DNA of 64,000 nucleotides from Adineta steineri (Eukaryota; Rotifera; Eurotatoria; Adinetida; Adinetidae). Position numbers and translations under genes: made by a program. Shown here piece after piece: positions 13,770-25,180 of this stretch. Every line of letters starts with the position of its first letter. Position 1 is the first letter of the stretch. The DNA lies in assembly GCA_905250115.1 (NCBI GenBank), contig CAJNOI010000161.1, positions 139,036 to 203,035 on the forward strand, read 5' to 3'. A model generated the notes under the pieces. That model had not been told where the DNA came from. It did no database searches and was given only the letters and a program-made list of their open reading frames with translations.

Positions 13770-15918
13770 TCACTTTACCATTGAAGTTTCTTTAATCGAT
13801 TGACGTCTCGTTTGATTACATGGTGTTTCAATCATTCGTGGATCTGATGAAAATATTTATTTTTCAAGACTATCAAAACCTGATCAGCATCGAATAGAAT
13901 GATAATATTTTCTTCGCTTTATATATATATATATGAGTGAATGTATTCAAACTTTAGATGCTATACATTAAATAACATTCAAAGATTTCCCTTGTATAAC
14001 AATTCTCATAATCAAGTATAGTTAGATGGGCTAAAACGGAAGAATAAACTTATTTTATTAGTAGGTGGTCTATTGTGTTATTTGATAGAAGAATGATTAA
14101 ATTATAAAATTTTTTTCCTAGTTCATAAAAAAAGGCGGATACTATATAAAACAGTTTCCTTCTTAGTTTTCGAGCATATTCAAGTAAATAGTATGCTTAC
14201 TCAATTGTTCACTAACTGTCATACTCTTAACTATTATGATGACTAGAAGTGGAGCTTATCAATAAAAAAAAAGAAAAAAGAAAATCATAATTCTTTTTTC
14301 TTACCACTGCAGATCGATGTTTATTATCGGCACTAGTTGTTGTATCACTATGTGGAAAAACTGTTGAAATTCCACCTTGCATAATTTCTAATGATGATCG
14401 GCGGCCTAATATTTCATCTGTTCCAGATGAATAAATTGAAGAACGTTTTTTCGTTGATATTTGTTGTCCTTTTTTTGTCAAACGTTTTTTTCTTGGAGCA
14501 CTACTTTGACGACGTGAGGAAGATTTTCGTTCACTTATAAATGCTGTTGCTATATTAGCTAATGATACATGACGGTTTTGTACGATCGAAGAACGATCAA
14601 TACTTCCTCCACTAGTTCTAAATAAGAATAAAAAGAAAAAAAACATCAGTTGTGATTAACAATTTCCGTTAAACAAAAAAATAAATAAAAGATATTTACT
14701 TCAAAGAAAATTGTGTATATAATAAAATAACAAATATAGCAATTAAAAGTCACGTTCTTTTATTGACTTTATTTTATCAAATATTAATGTATTATTTAGA
14801 TTTAGCCTTTATTTTTATTGAATAATTTCATTTTAGGTTTAGTAATTTCTTTCTAATTACTATTATAGTAATATATTTATATTTTACGAACAATTTCACT
14901 TGCTTTTAATTACAGAATAAATTGACAGGAAGTGTAGGATAATTATCCTTTATGTCTATTTATATGACTTCTCTACGTAAGCAATGAATAAAATGAAAAG
15001 AAGTCTAATCGCTTTTTTTATTTCGCACTTCGGTTCATCGAATATCAATAGTTAACAATTATATTATATGAATGGATCAGTTTTTCATGCTGACGTTATC
15101 TAATGTAATTACATTCTCTCAAATATGCAAGTATTGTATATTTTTTTAATATCAATTATTATCTAAGAATTTTACGTTAATATAAACTTATTAATAAATA
15201 TATAGCAATACGATTCTTATTCATCACTGAATAATACAGTAGAATAGAAACTTTACCCTTATATTAAATATATTACGCTCGAGAGAAAATTCATGATTTC
15301 TACATAACTCAGGAATACTATAATATGTATATATAAATGTCATAGTTTTATAAAAACGATTGTTTAATGATGTGAAAATAGTAAGTTTCATTAATGAAAA
15401 TAATATTTATCTTCCTCAAACAATATTAAAATCAGCTTTACAGTTTTCTCCTTCATTTTATTATTCTTATTCAGATAATTCTTCAAAAAGTTCATTTTCT
15501 ATAAATAGAAAAAAATAAAAATTTACATACGTTCTTCTGTATTGTTAAAAGTTTTCTTTTATCAATATTTTTTAATTTGTAATTTAATACGCACTTACCA
15601 GAGGAAAATTTCTTGAGTAACATTTTCTCCGCATCATATTATTATTTCCTAATGTTATTATTCATCGAGAAAAGAAAGTTAGAAAACACCACTTAACAGT
15701 ATTTTTTTTTCGCTCTTACAATTACTAATCGATATTTACTTTAGATAAATGCATTTTATACAAGTAAAAAAAGGCGGAATAATATATCAAAAGATTATAT
15801 ACGAGAAAAGTTATATGCATCTAATATATTTTGATAAAAAAAAAAAGAATCGATTATAAATTTATAAAGGTAAATACTATACTAACCCATTATAAAGCGA
15901 TCCAAATTGACGTGACAT
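13770..15918 (-). CDS. Unknown Ser/Arg-rich basic protein with a 25-nt microexon
   Basis: Exons at 15918-15887 (MSRQFGSLYN), 14617-14305, 14201-14225 (25-nt microexon) and 13843-13770 give 147 residues. Phase fits at every junction only if the microexon is included. The protein is basic, with repeated kinase-like motifs (KSSSRRQSS, KKRSSIYSS, GRRSSLEI, RRQSIKETS) and no hydrophobic stretch. It is probably a disordered phosphoprotein; function unknown. The first intron is 1.27 kb, long for this window. The ATG exon has a 5' UTR acceptor (TTTTAG) ten bases upstream. The terminal exon is read through to TGA at 13772-13770; splicing at ATG/GTAAAG to a further exon is an alternative. Confidence 0.45.
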
Positions 15919-17656
15919 TATGGCTAATTCTAAAACACAGAAATATATATCATTTTAATTAATATTAAAATCGATTAAATATTATGGTGTTAATAATTCA
16001 TAAAAAAGACATTTCTATGACTTGTTAATTACTGAAAACTAATTGAAATATGTGAGGAAATAGAAGTAATTAATTTTAATTCAATCGCTCTTTCTAGAAA
16101 TCTAATCTTAAATAACGATAGTCAGAATACTTACGTTTATTAAAGTCATTAGCAATAGTTATTTAATTGTAGCTATCAAACATTTTAGTTGAATACAATT
16201 ATAATAATTACATTGAGGAAGAAAACGATGAAATTGCCGTTATTCATGCACATCTTTACTTTCCTATATCGCTCAATTTCCTTTCTTTCAGTTCATTTTC
16301 TTATACTAAGTTTTTTTTCTTGGCTTATACTATGTCATCTGAAATGATAATTTTTAGTTGTTTTTTTGCTCCTTCTATATCCGTCTGTTAGTAATCAAAA
16401 GCATACTTTTGCTGTAAGGAAAAAATTAAATATGCATCATGAAATTAGTATGTGTATTTTTCTTCTCGTTTTTTTTCTACATGCAACTATTAGATCTCGT
16501 TTAGAAAAGGATAAGTGTAAGCAATATGTTGATTGACTTTCGTGCTCATAAACCATTAAGTAACAATTTATATGCTATTGGTGAATTCTATACATGTATC
16601 ATCAATGGTGCGTGCTATTGGATTGAATGAGTTTTTTATGCTAAAACTAGAATTACAACTATATTTATCAGAAACAAAAAAAAACGATCATAAAGGCTTT
16701 AACAGTTATTTTCTATTTATTAATGATTAAAACTCTCATTGACAAATTGTAAAAGTATAGATAAATATTTATTATTTGCTATATATCATAATATTTCTGT
16801 TAAGGTACTCGAATCATTTGTTTGTTCAATAACATTATCTCAAGTAGATTTTATGATTGAGATAAATAAATAAATATATATAAAAATAGATCTCTTTTTT
16901 TGCATGTAAAATTCTTTTCTTTATAGTGTTATTCTATTTAATAGTTAATATCAAAATGTCAGAAAAAGATTTCGATATTTTATTGTATGTACATTGAATT
17001 TGTTGTAATCAATCTTATAGAGAGAAAAGAAAACGTCTGTTGATGTCATGCATGTTTCTCTTATTTATAAGATTTAATTATTTTTTTATTTTATTCTATT
17101 TTGTGGTTCATTTCCTTTAAGGTATGCGTGTATAAAACACAGGAAAATACTAATGGTCTATGAATTTTGCCGCACCGTTAGGATATGCATAAGTAACTTG
17201 ATCACGGGTAATTTACGCACGAGGTAAACATTCATACTACACAGTTTGACAAAGAACATAAATGCAAAAATATAACAATTAACATATTATTGTTCGATGG
17301 AGATATTAATTACGATTTATCGTTGAGTGGATAGTGTAATTATTCGCGTCTCTTAATATTTATGACAGAGATATTTAAAGATGATCATAAAATTATTTTT
17401 GAATCAAACTAATGAGCTAATGACTGATCTGTGGATGTGAAGACAAAGCCATATAAACATTTTTACTATTATTATTAATACTTTTCTTTCAAAAAGAATT
17501 TATTTTCTTATTTCTTATTTTATTTTGCGTAATATTGATCAAACACAACAAGTTTTACATAAAATTGTTCATTATTTTGACAAAGACAGCAGAATCGATG
17601 AAAAACTAGAGCATTGATCATTGAATTACGCGTGCTCCACTATTTATAACAGTAGA
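15919..17656. other. Gene-poor AT-rich stretch
   Basis: About 1.7 kb with no coding exon, RNA gene or clear inverted repeat that I can support. It should include the promoter of the Ser/Arg-rich gene and the 3' flank of the ART-TPR gene. Confidence 0.4.
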
Positions 17657-20101
17657 CTATTCATTATTGCTTGAATTTTTTGATTCTTCTTTATGAGTTG
17701 ATAGTGACAATTGTTTATCCTCCAATCTGGCAATATCTGCTTCACCTTCCTTCACCATTTTATGTTCGGGTCCATAATTAGCTCGATAGATCGAAAGACT
17801 TTCACTGAAATAACGAAGTGCCTCGAATAAGTTGTTCATATTTTCATAACATAGGCCAATATTTCTTAAGCTGTTTGCGATGCTAATGTGATCAGAAGAC
17901 AATGTTTGTCGATTAAGTTCCAGTACTTTAAGTTCACATCGTAATGCATCTTCTATCATATCATAATTGGAATATAAACAACTCATTGATGACAAACAGG
18001 TAGAATTGAGCTGATAATCAGATGGTGTGCAATTCTCCAACACAGACAGAGCTTGTTCATAGTATTCTAATGCTTCGTTTGGATTGTTGTCCGTAATTAA
18101 ATTAGCCATGATCATTAGTGTTCGAGCAATACGAGGATGATTTTCACATAATCTAGTTTTTTGAATAAGAAGTTTTTGTTGACACAAGTCTAAGGCTCTG
18201 TCAATCTCATTCATCTTTTTATAAATACCAGTGATCGAACCAAGATGAATTGAAAGATTTGAATGCTCAAAAGGTAAACATTGTTCTGCCATATATAATC
18301 GTTGTTGATAATAATTGAGAGCAACATGTAAATTACCTTTCTTCTCATGAGTATATCCTATTGCACCGAGACATGCTGCTATATTAGAGTGTTGATCAGG
18401 GAGAACATATTTAAACATCTCGAGAGCACGACACAAATAAGTAAGAGCCGTATCCAAATCTTCTTTATCCATGTATACCCTCCCAATATTTTCGATTGTT
18501 ATTGCTTTTCCTAGATTATTGCCTGGATGTACGCTTTCATCAATTGTCAAAGTCTGTTGCATATAATCGAGTGCTGTATTAAGATCACCTTTTGCTCTAT
18601 AAATAATACCAATATTGTTGAGGGAACCAGCAATGTCAGGATGATTAGATGGTAGTTGTTTTCGACGCATCTCATAAGCTATCTCATAGTTTTTCAATGC
18701 AAAATTCAATTCACCTCTCTCCATATGTACTATACCAATATGATTATAAACAGCTGCAAGATCAGGATGATCATCTGGAAGTGATTTCAATAGCATATTA
18801 AAATATTCTCCTGCACGATCTACTTGGTCCAACTCATATAAGAGAAATCGGCCAAAATAAATAAGTGGTGTGTATTCTTCCATCTCTTGTTTCGATAATG
18901 AAAAATATTCTTCAACTTTTTCTGCTCCTTCATCAGTTGCATCCAATTCTACTTTCCATACAGTAAGTTTAGAATCAAAGCAGACAGAAATAATCTTAAA
19001 GAGTGAATTTATATTGAAAAGAACTTCTTCTTCACCTTTTATTCGATTTTTATTTCCAACATCAGCAAAAACCACTGTTTTCAATAATGGATTTGCTTTA
19101 ATTTCAAATAGGACAGATATAAAATCATTTGATTGAGCATTGGTATGGATAAATTGAAGTGATACATTGATATTCCGTGATGTTGATAAAAATCCATTTG
19201 TTGTAATAGTTTTACCAATACTGTCTTTTATTTTTTCTAATTCTTCATTTGGAATTTGTGTTCCATGATATAAAGTCAATGTTTCTTTATTCTTCGAAAG
19301 TGGATTTTCTTATTCAATTACTGAACATAAATCAATAATAAAGAATCGAAAAGTAAAGAGTAAGTCAATATCTTCAGTTCGAAGTGCTTTATTTAATAGT
19401 TTATAAAGAAAACATTCATCTGTATACCATTCCATTGCTTTGTCACGAGTATAAGTATTTTGAAATTCTTCAATCTTTTGTAATTCTTTTGTATCACTTT
19501 TATAATAATCATGGCACATATCGAGCATTTGTTTTTTTGATTGTTCATCTTGTGACATTTGTTTTAGAACATAAATTAACACTTGATGTAATAGAAATGA
19601 TGCTGATTCTTGTGATAAATCTTTTATTGACTTTTGTTTTTGATCAAAAAGACTAAATGTTAATGTTTGTTTCTCAACTAGATTCATTTTTTCTCGAATT
19701 GATTCTGATAAACCATGTTGATCAGTAAATATTCCAATAATTTTATTATATTCTTTCATCAATGGTTTATAACGTTGATGGTTAGAGGAAAAAATAAATA
19801 TAGCAACCAAAGATCGATAACGATGACTTTGTAAAAGTATACGCCGAGCAAAAGGACCCGAAACAATAAGAAAGATTTGTTCCTCTTTGATTAATTTGAT
19901 TAAATTGAGACATCGATCAAATTGAGAATAAAACTGAACAGCTGGATTGAGTTCAGTTAACATTGATTGAGTGAGAAGATAATCATCTGAATCATTCATA
20001 TCTCCATCAAGCCAAATCAATTGAATATCTTCTTTGTTATCTGAAACTTCGTGTGGAAGAAGATTTTGGCGTCTTTCATTCAAGGATTCAGTAGTAGCCA
20101 T
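17657..20101 (-). pseudogene. NAD:arginine ADP-ribosyltransferase - TPR protein, interrupted by in-frame TAA
   Basis: A single exon of 815 codons reads in one frame from the ATG at 20101 to the stop at 17657, broken only by TAA at 19312-19310 (codon 264). The part before the stop (263 residues) matches the helical region that precedes the ART fold in bdelloid ART-TPR proteins. After it come the ART core landmarks: TLYHGTQIP, NGFLSTSR and GEEEVLF (the E-x-E element), then seven or eight kinesin-light-chain-like TPRs of about 42 residues (e.g. AAVYNHIGIVHMERGELNFA). The first position of the R-S-E catalytic signature, usually Arg in Y-R-G, is His here. Frame and codon use are intact on both sides, so the break is young, tolerated by readthrough, or an assembly error. 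ART proteins of this type modify arginines on targets; the substrate is unknown. Confidence 0.8.
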
Positions 20102-20240
20102 TATAACTAATAATCACTTTATCCTTACCGTAAAAAAATTCTCAACAAAAATATTTTGTTTCAGAAGCAAAACATTTCTTTTCGTCGTATCTTTTTTCCA
20201 ACGTTATTTGATAGATAAAGCCGATAACAGTGTCATGTTA

Positions 20241-20513
20241 AAAGTGCTTCAAGTTATTTTGTGAAAGTGAATGTCGCACTGTTGCTTTTTCGCGGAATGA
20301 AATGTTTCGTTTAGATTTTTTACCTCTTTTGAGTGATCTGTTTGATTATGCAGCACAGATTTAGTAAAAAAAATACCTTCCACTCGCATGCCACGAATTT
20401 ATAGGATCACACTCATACATTTATACCAGCAATGCATATATATTGTATAGATAATCTAAAAAACAATAAACATTAGCTATTTTATTGTATTTTTTTATGC
20501 ATTGCTCAGGCAG
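20241..20513 (+). repeat. Dispersed repeat, copy A
   Basis: Closely similar, in direct orientation, to 30617-30882. Shared blocks include TTTTTCGCGGAAT, CACTCGCATGCCACGAAT and TTATACCAGCAATGCAT (TCTATACCAGCAATGCAT in copy B). It starts 140 bp upstream of the ART-TPR start codon. It has no coding capacity and no obvious terminal inverted repeats. Confidence 0.7.
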
Positions 20514-20514
20514 G

Positions 20515-20577
20515 GTATGGGTGTGGGTGAGGGTGTGAATGTGATATACATATAATATCTATACCCACACCCTCAGT
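20515..20577. repeat. Telomere-like GT-rich inverted repeat
   Basis: GGGTATGGGTGTGGGTGAGG is followed 20-30 bp later by its complement type ACCCACACCCTCA. Related short blocks recur at 21499-21530, 23777-23812 and inside the element at 35449-35625. Confidence 0.4.
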
Positions 20578-21630
20578 GAAAGAAAATTTAAGTCAAAATA
20601 TGGAGAGAGTAGCGAAGAAAAAATCTCAAATAAAAATCGAAAAATAAAGCGGAATTTCTTAAAATATTGCACTCGATTAGAAAAGGTCTACCTTCACACG
20701 TAAATTTCAAATTCGCAGCTCAGGCACTTATACCTTAATAGTTTATCAATGGAATGCAATTTATTTTTTTAGTCATTACACCATTAAGACTCTACTTTCA
20801 AGTTGAATTCTAGCTAAAGACTTATATGTTATTATTGAATGAATACCACTATTTTCTATATATTAGAAAACTTGAATTGTCATGAGGTTAAGTTTCAAAC
20901 TTCAAGTTACTAATGCGTGTGGCTCACTTATTTTTCACATTATATACAATCGAAGAATTATAGTTATACTGAATAAAACTAATAAATGGCTGTTCATTCT
21001 ATACTCTTTCGAAAAACATATAACCAAAACATGAAAACGAATTGAAGTATAGAATAAAATATATCAGAGATAATAATTCGATATTTACAGATAGAAATTA
21101 TATGTCATTCTAGCGCTTTACTTAATAATAGGATTATACTGCTATTGACGTATAGAATATAAACTGGCAGCGTGCTTCTTTTAAATATGAATGGTGAAAA
21201 TCTAGTTCAAATCGTATTTTTGTTGCTTGATAAATCTAATGTTGATGGATCTAACACGAATGTATCTAGTATAGCTGTTCGTCATTACAATTCTTATTAA
21301 CTGCATTTATAGAAAAGCTTGCACAATGATAACAATATATATCTACGTATAGATAAATATTAAAGCAATTGGAACTTGTATTATTGTAGTTCACAGCGTC
21401 ATGCTATTCTTCTTGAATAAATTCAGTTATACCTGTTCGATATTACATAGTTGTTGTTACAGTTGAGGATAGATATGCGGAAGAGTACTATACGCCCATA
21501 CTTATACCCTCACCCACACCCTCAAGTTGTTTAAAGTATTAAAAATTGTGAAAAAACCTTCGTCTTTTTGCGTATACTCAACAACATCAAATGATATTCA
21601 AGGCAATTGTTAGAACAACATGAATGAATG

Positions 21631-24499
21631 TCAAGAACGTATTAAGATACCAATCTGGCTATAATAAATATCTGAAAAAATAATGTCCGGTTTGTTGTCA
21701 TCATTAATGTTACCCACTGCTACAGACCATGGTTTTGTGTGATTCCCTGTTGCATACGTTGTTTGAGGCTGAAATGTACCATTGCCAAAGTTAAGAAAAA
21801 TACCAATGTTCTGTTCATTAGAGTTGACAACGATGATGTCAGGTATATAGTCGCAATTTATATCAGCCACAAACACCGATCGTGGTTCTGAGTTGGGTCC
21901 AGTTGAATATATTGTTTGATTAAGAAATCTACCATTGCCAGCATTGAGAAGAACGCCAACATTGCTCGTTTTAAAATTACCTACAATAAGATCAGGTTTA
22001 TTATCACCGTTGACATCAACCACAGACACATATTTTGGTTGTGAATCGATTCCAGTTGAAAATGTTGTCCAATTAATAAATATTCCATAACCGGTATTAA
22101 AGAAAATGCCGATACTAGCTCCACCAGAGTTTGCGACAATAATATCAGGATGAGTATCGCCGTTGACATCCACTACTTGCGGACACATCACACCGAAACC
22201 AGATGGAACCTGGTAAAGTTGTTGAGACGAGAATTGACCATGACCACTGTTTAGGAAAACACCGATAGTATTCGTATTTCGGTTTGTCACGATAATATCG
22301 GGTTTGTTATCGCTATTAATATCAGCCACTGCAACTGCTGGTGGATATGTTTCGGCTCCTGTGGGATAAACTTGCATGGTGTTAAATTGACCAGACCCCT
22401 TGTTGATCAAAACACCAACATTATTTCCTGCATTGTTTGCAACAATAATATCTGGTTTGCTGTCATTATTGACGTCAACGACTGATATATATTGTGGATA
22501 TGATCCAAGTCCAGTTGAATAAGTTACATGTTGAGAAGAGAAACTACCTTGATCGTTGAGGAAAATACCAACGTTGTATGCATATTCATTAGCCACAATT
22601 ATATCCGGTCTGTTGTCGTCGTTGATATCAGTGAGCAATACAAAGGCTGGTTCTGAGTTAGAGCCAGTTGAGTACTTATTTTGTGTTTCAAATTTCACTT
22701 CACATGGCCCTATTACAAATAAAAATTATTTTTATTGTTTGTGTGTAGTAATGTGTAAATACAATCTCAAATAGTGTTACAATCGACTAAGTATGAGTGT
22801 ATCATATTCATTCACTTATCGAAATCGAAATAGTTTGATTTATACATGAAATCATACACGAAAAGTTTAGGATATATATGTGTCAGTAGGTCTTAGCTTT
22901 AACATTCAGTGGATCACCCCTATTTTGAGGATCTTACTATTAACATCTTAACGTAGGAGTAGGAAGCTGCAGGTCCAACAAAAGAATTTTTTCTTGAGTC
23001 TCGGTCCCGTACGGGCCCAATAAGTTGTTTTTTTCTCGGTCCGGGTCCAAAAAACCGTGTACCTGCAGCTTTCTACTTTACACACAGGGTGCTATACATT
23101 GATAAAAAGAATCCGGGTCTAGACCCAGTCAGGTCCGCGTGTCAACCTGATCGGGATCGATTCTGAGCCTAACCGGGACTGTGGAAGGTCCTGATCTAAG
23201 CATGACCGAGTCTGGGTCGGATACGGGCCCAAAAAACCGTGGACTCGCAGCTCTCTATAGTTAATGTAAGATTTATATCCTCACTTAATCAAAAGCATGA
23301 ATCACTTTGATAATACTCACCTGTTTGTGGTGGTGTCGAGATTGTTGATGTAGCTCTTTTTGTAATTGTTGTAGTTTCTTTATCTAGAGACAATCAGAAA
23401 GTTGATACAATAGAAAAATATACAAGCAAAATAAAAAACGTTAATAGGATTTATGAAAATGCAACGTATAATAAACCCTTTCACATCGTATCACAACCTT
23501 TTCAAAAATCTATCAGGGCCGCTTTTGCATACTATGATCCTTTTAGAGGTGTAAGTCCTGCGGCTGAGTAGCCGCCGCCGCCGCCGCCGATGAACTAAGA
23601 AAGTTTAAAGCCGGCGCCAGCCGTGTCAGCATTAACTTTTAAATTCAAGCCGCAGCGCCGCCGATGGTATTAGAAATTTTCAAGTTTTTGAGCCGCCGCC
23701 AGCCGACACCTAAGATTTTATTTATTTTTTTCTAGTTATATACATTTTTGATGAACATGTACATTTTTATTTATTGGATGTGGGTGTGGAGGTGAATAGA
23801 GAGGGTGAGTGCGAAACAATTGAAGATTGTTAAGTCGCATCCATTAACGAAGCTACTTATTTTGTGAAGACTCAGCAAAGCTGCAGGCTCCAAAAACAAA
23901 CAGCCCTTTTTTGTCGCCAAAATTTAGTTTTAAATGATAAAGACTATAGACTCCGCTTATGACAGGGTCCATCAATTCAAAAAAAACCTTTCCTAAAGGG
24001 TTTATGATAGGGTAGATCGATTCCATCTCATATTTAAAAACGTTTTTGTAATGATTTCTGGCAGAGTGTGGGTACAGATGACTAAGGGGTAAACAACCAT
24101 ATCATGGCCTAGTTCCATCCCCACTCTTAAGAACAACCATACCTGTTACTACTGTTGTTGTTTTTTTATTCGTTTCGGCTTTCCAGCAATATCTTAGAAC
24201 AAGTATTGTTAGAGCACCACCTATTATAATCCCAACGATCACAATAAGGATCGTGCAGCACACTTTTTTTCTTTTTGGAGAGCTCCTAAAAATGAGAATA
24301 TTATTGGCTTTTGTAGTATAAAAATAATTTAAAAACACTGTTGTCATTGAAGCAGGATCTTCTTCATGTGTATTCGCGGCCATCTGGTTGTTCTGAAATT
24401 GAGTTGTAAGAAATATAGTATACTTTTATCCCTTTATCTGTGATAAGATTAATTACATACTTCATCATTTTCATTCATTGCTTCATTTGTATTCGACAT
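21631..24499 (-). CDS. Type II membrane protein with FG-GAP/VCBS repeats
   Basis: Five exons (24499-24461, 24392-24337, 24285-24143, 23383-23321, 22709-21631) give 459 residues. A short cytosolic tail is followed by one membrane helix (CCTILIVIVGIIIGGALTIL, about residues 41-60), a Thr-rich stalk (TTTVVT, TTTITKRATSTIST) and seven FG-GAP/VCBS repeats. Each repeat carries a DxNxDxxPDI calcium-loop motif, e.g. DINDDNRPDIIV, DVNGDTHPDIIV and DINCDYIPDIIV. The repeats probably form a seven-bladed extracellular beta-propeller; ligand and partner are unknown. Proteins of this design are abundant in bdelloids. Intron 3 is about 760 bp and intron 4 about 610 bp. They hold CCG-rich repeats and a MITE, respectively. 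Confidence 0.82.
22956..23260. mobile_element. hAT-like non-autonomous element, GC-rich, in FG-GAP gene intron 4
   Basis: Ends are imperfect inverted repeats (left TAGGAAGCTGCAGGTCCA, right complement TAGAGAGCTGCGAGTCCA). The 8-bp flanks TTAACGTA (22948-22955) and TTAATGTA (23261-23268) match at 7 of 8 bases. Internally a degenerate unit CGGG(C/T)CCAAAAAACCGTG recurs and an inner palindrome spans about 22964-23076. It has no open frame and is much richer in GC than its surroundings. Confidence 0.5.
23568..23712. repeat. CCG-rich imperfect tandem repeat in FG-GAP gene intron 3
   Basis: Two imperfect copies each begin GCCGCCGATG and contain AG(A)AA-TTT and a GCCGxCGCCAGCCG block, with a (CCG)6-type run at 23573-23590. 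Strikingly GC-rich for this window. Confidence 0.5.
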
Positions 24500-25180
24500 T
24501 GTTCTAGAATTCTTTTGTTTCTTCTCTTAGAAAAAAAAGAAGAGTAGTATAAAAGTATAATTTTTATTAATGATGCTAAATATAAATTCAGTGTAAGCAG
24601 GACTAATATATACGTATATCGTCTATATGAAACTCTCTTTTAGGGGTACTGATAATTCAAAATGAATTCATAGATATTAGGATTATCGAGCATTCATACT
24701 TACACCTGTACTAAAAATCATTACCTATTCTCTTAGAATCACATATAAAACAAAGGGTTAATCGGCTAATAATTTTCTTTGTTCAAATGATTCCACCAAT
24801 CTAACAACTGCAACGCTCTAAATGATGGACAAATAAAAATTTGTTTCTCTTTTTGTGACTCTTTTTTTTAATATATAAAAGCAGATGCGAGTGAGTATCT
24901 AGCATAAATACAGAACATGTTAAAAACCGTGCATGATTTTCATGCAGGATACGGAAGCAAATTGTTTCAATCAACATTTTTAGTTACTTTTGATAAAAGT
25001 GCGATACAATAAAAATTATTATTTTGCGTAGGAAGTACATTTTTATGACGTAGAAAAATTGTTGTTAAACAGAGAATTTTATTCCACTGCATCTGTCTAC
25101 AGAAACAACATTCTAACAACACATCAGATTTTTTTTTCTGTCTTTCATTTTACATTTATCAGAAACACGTAGAACTCACC
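24500..25180. other. Divergent intergenic region
   Basis: Lies between the start codons of the FG-GAP gene (minus) and the triple-module membrane gene (plus), so both promoters must be here. No repeat or exon is seen. Confidence 0.45.

Larger units (their letters stand above)
20102..21630. other. Intergenic with dispersed repeat and telomere-like GT-rich motifs
   Basis: Contains the upstream region of the ART gene, one copy of a 270-bp dispersed repeat (20241-20513) and two blocks of G(T/A)GGGT-rich sequence (20515-20577, 21499-21530). No exon is seen. Confidence 0.5.

Noticed and set aside
17657..19279. Independent TPR gene starting at 19279
   Set aside because: The apparent start is a TTG codon. 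The frame continues upstream through an in-frame TAA into the matching N-terminal half of an ART-TPR gene.
19310..19330. Mini-intron removing the TAA in the ART gene
   Set aside because: The only GT...AG pair around the stop would be 13 nt long, far below any intron in this window.
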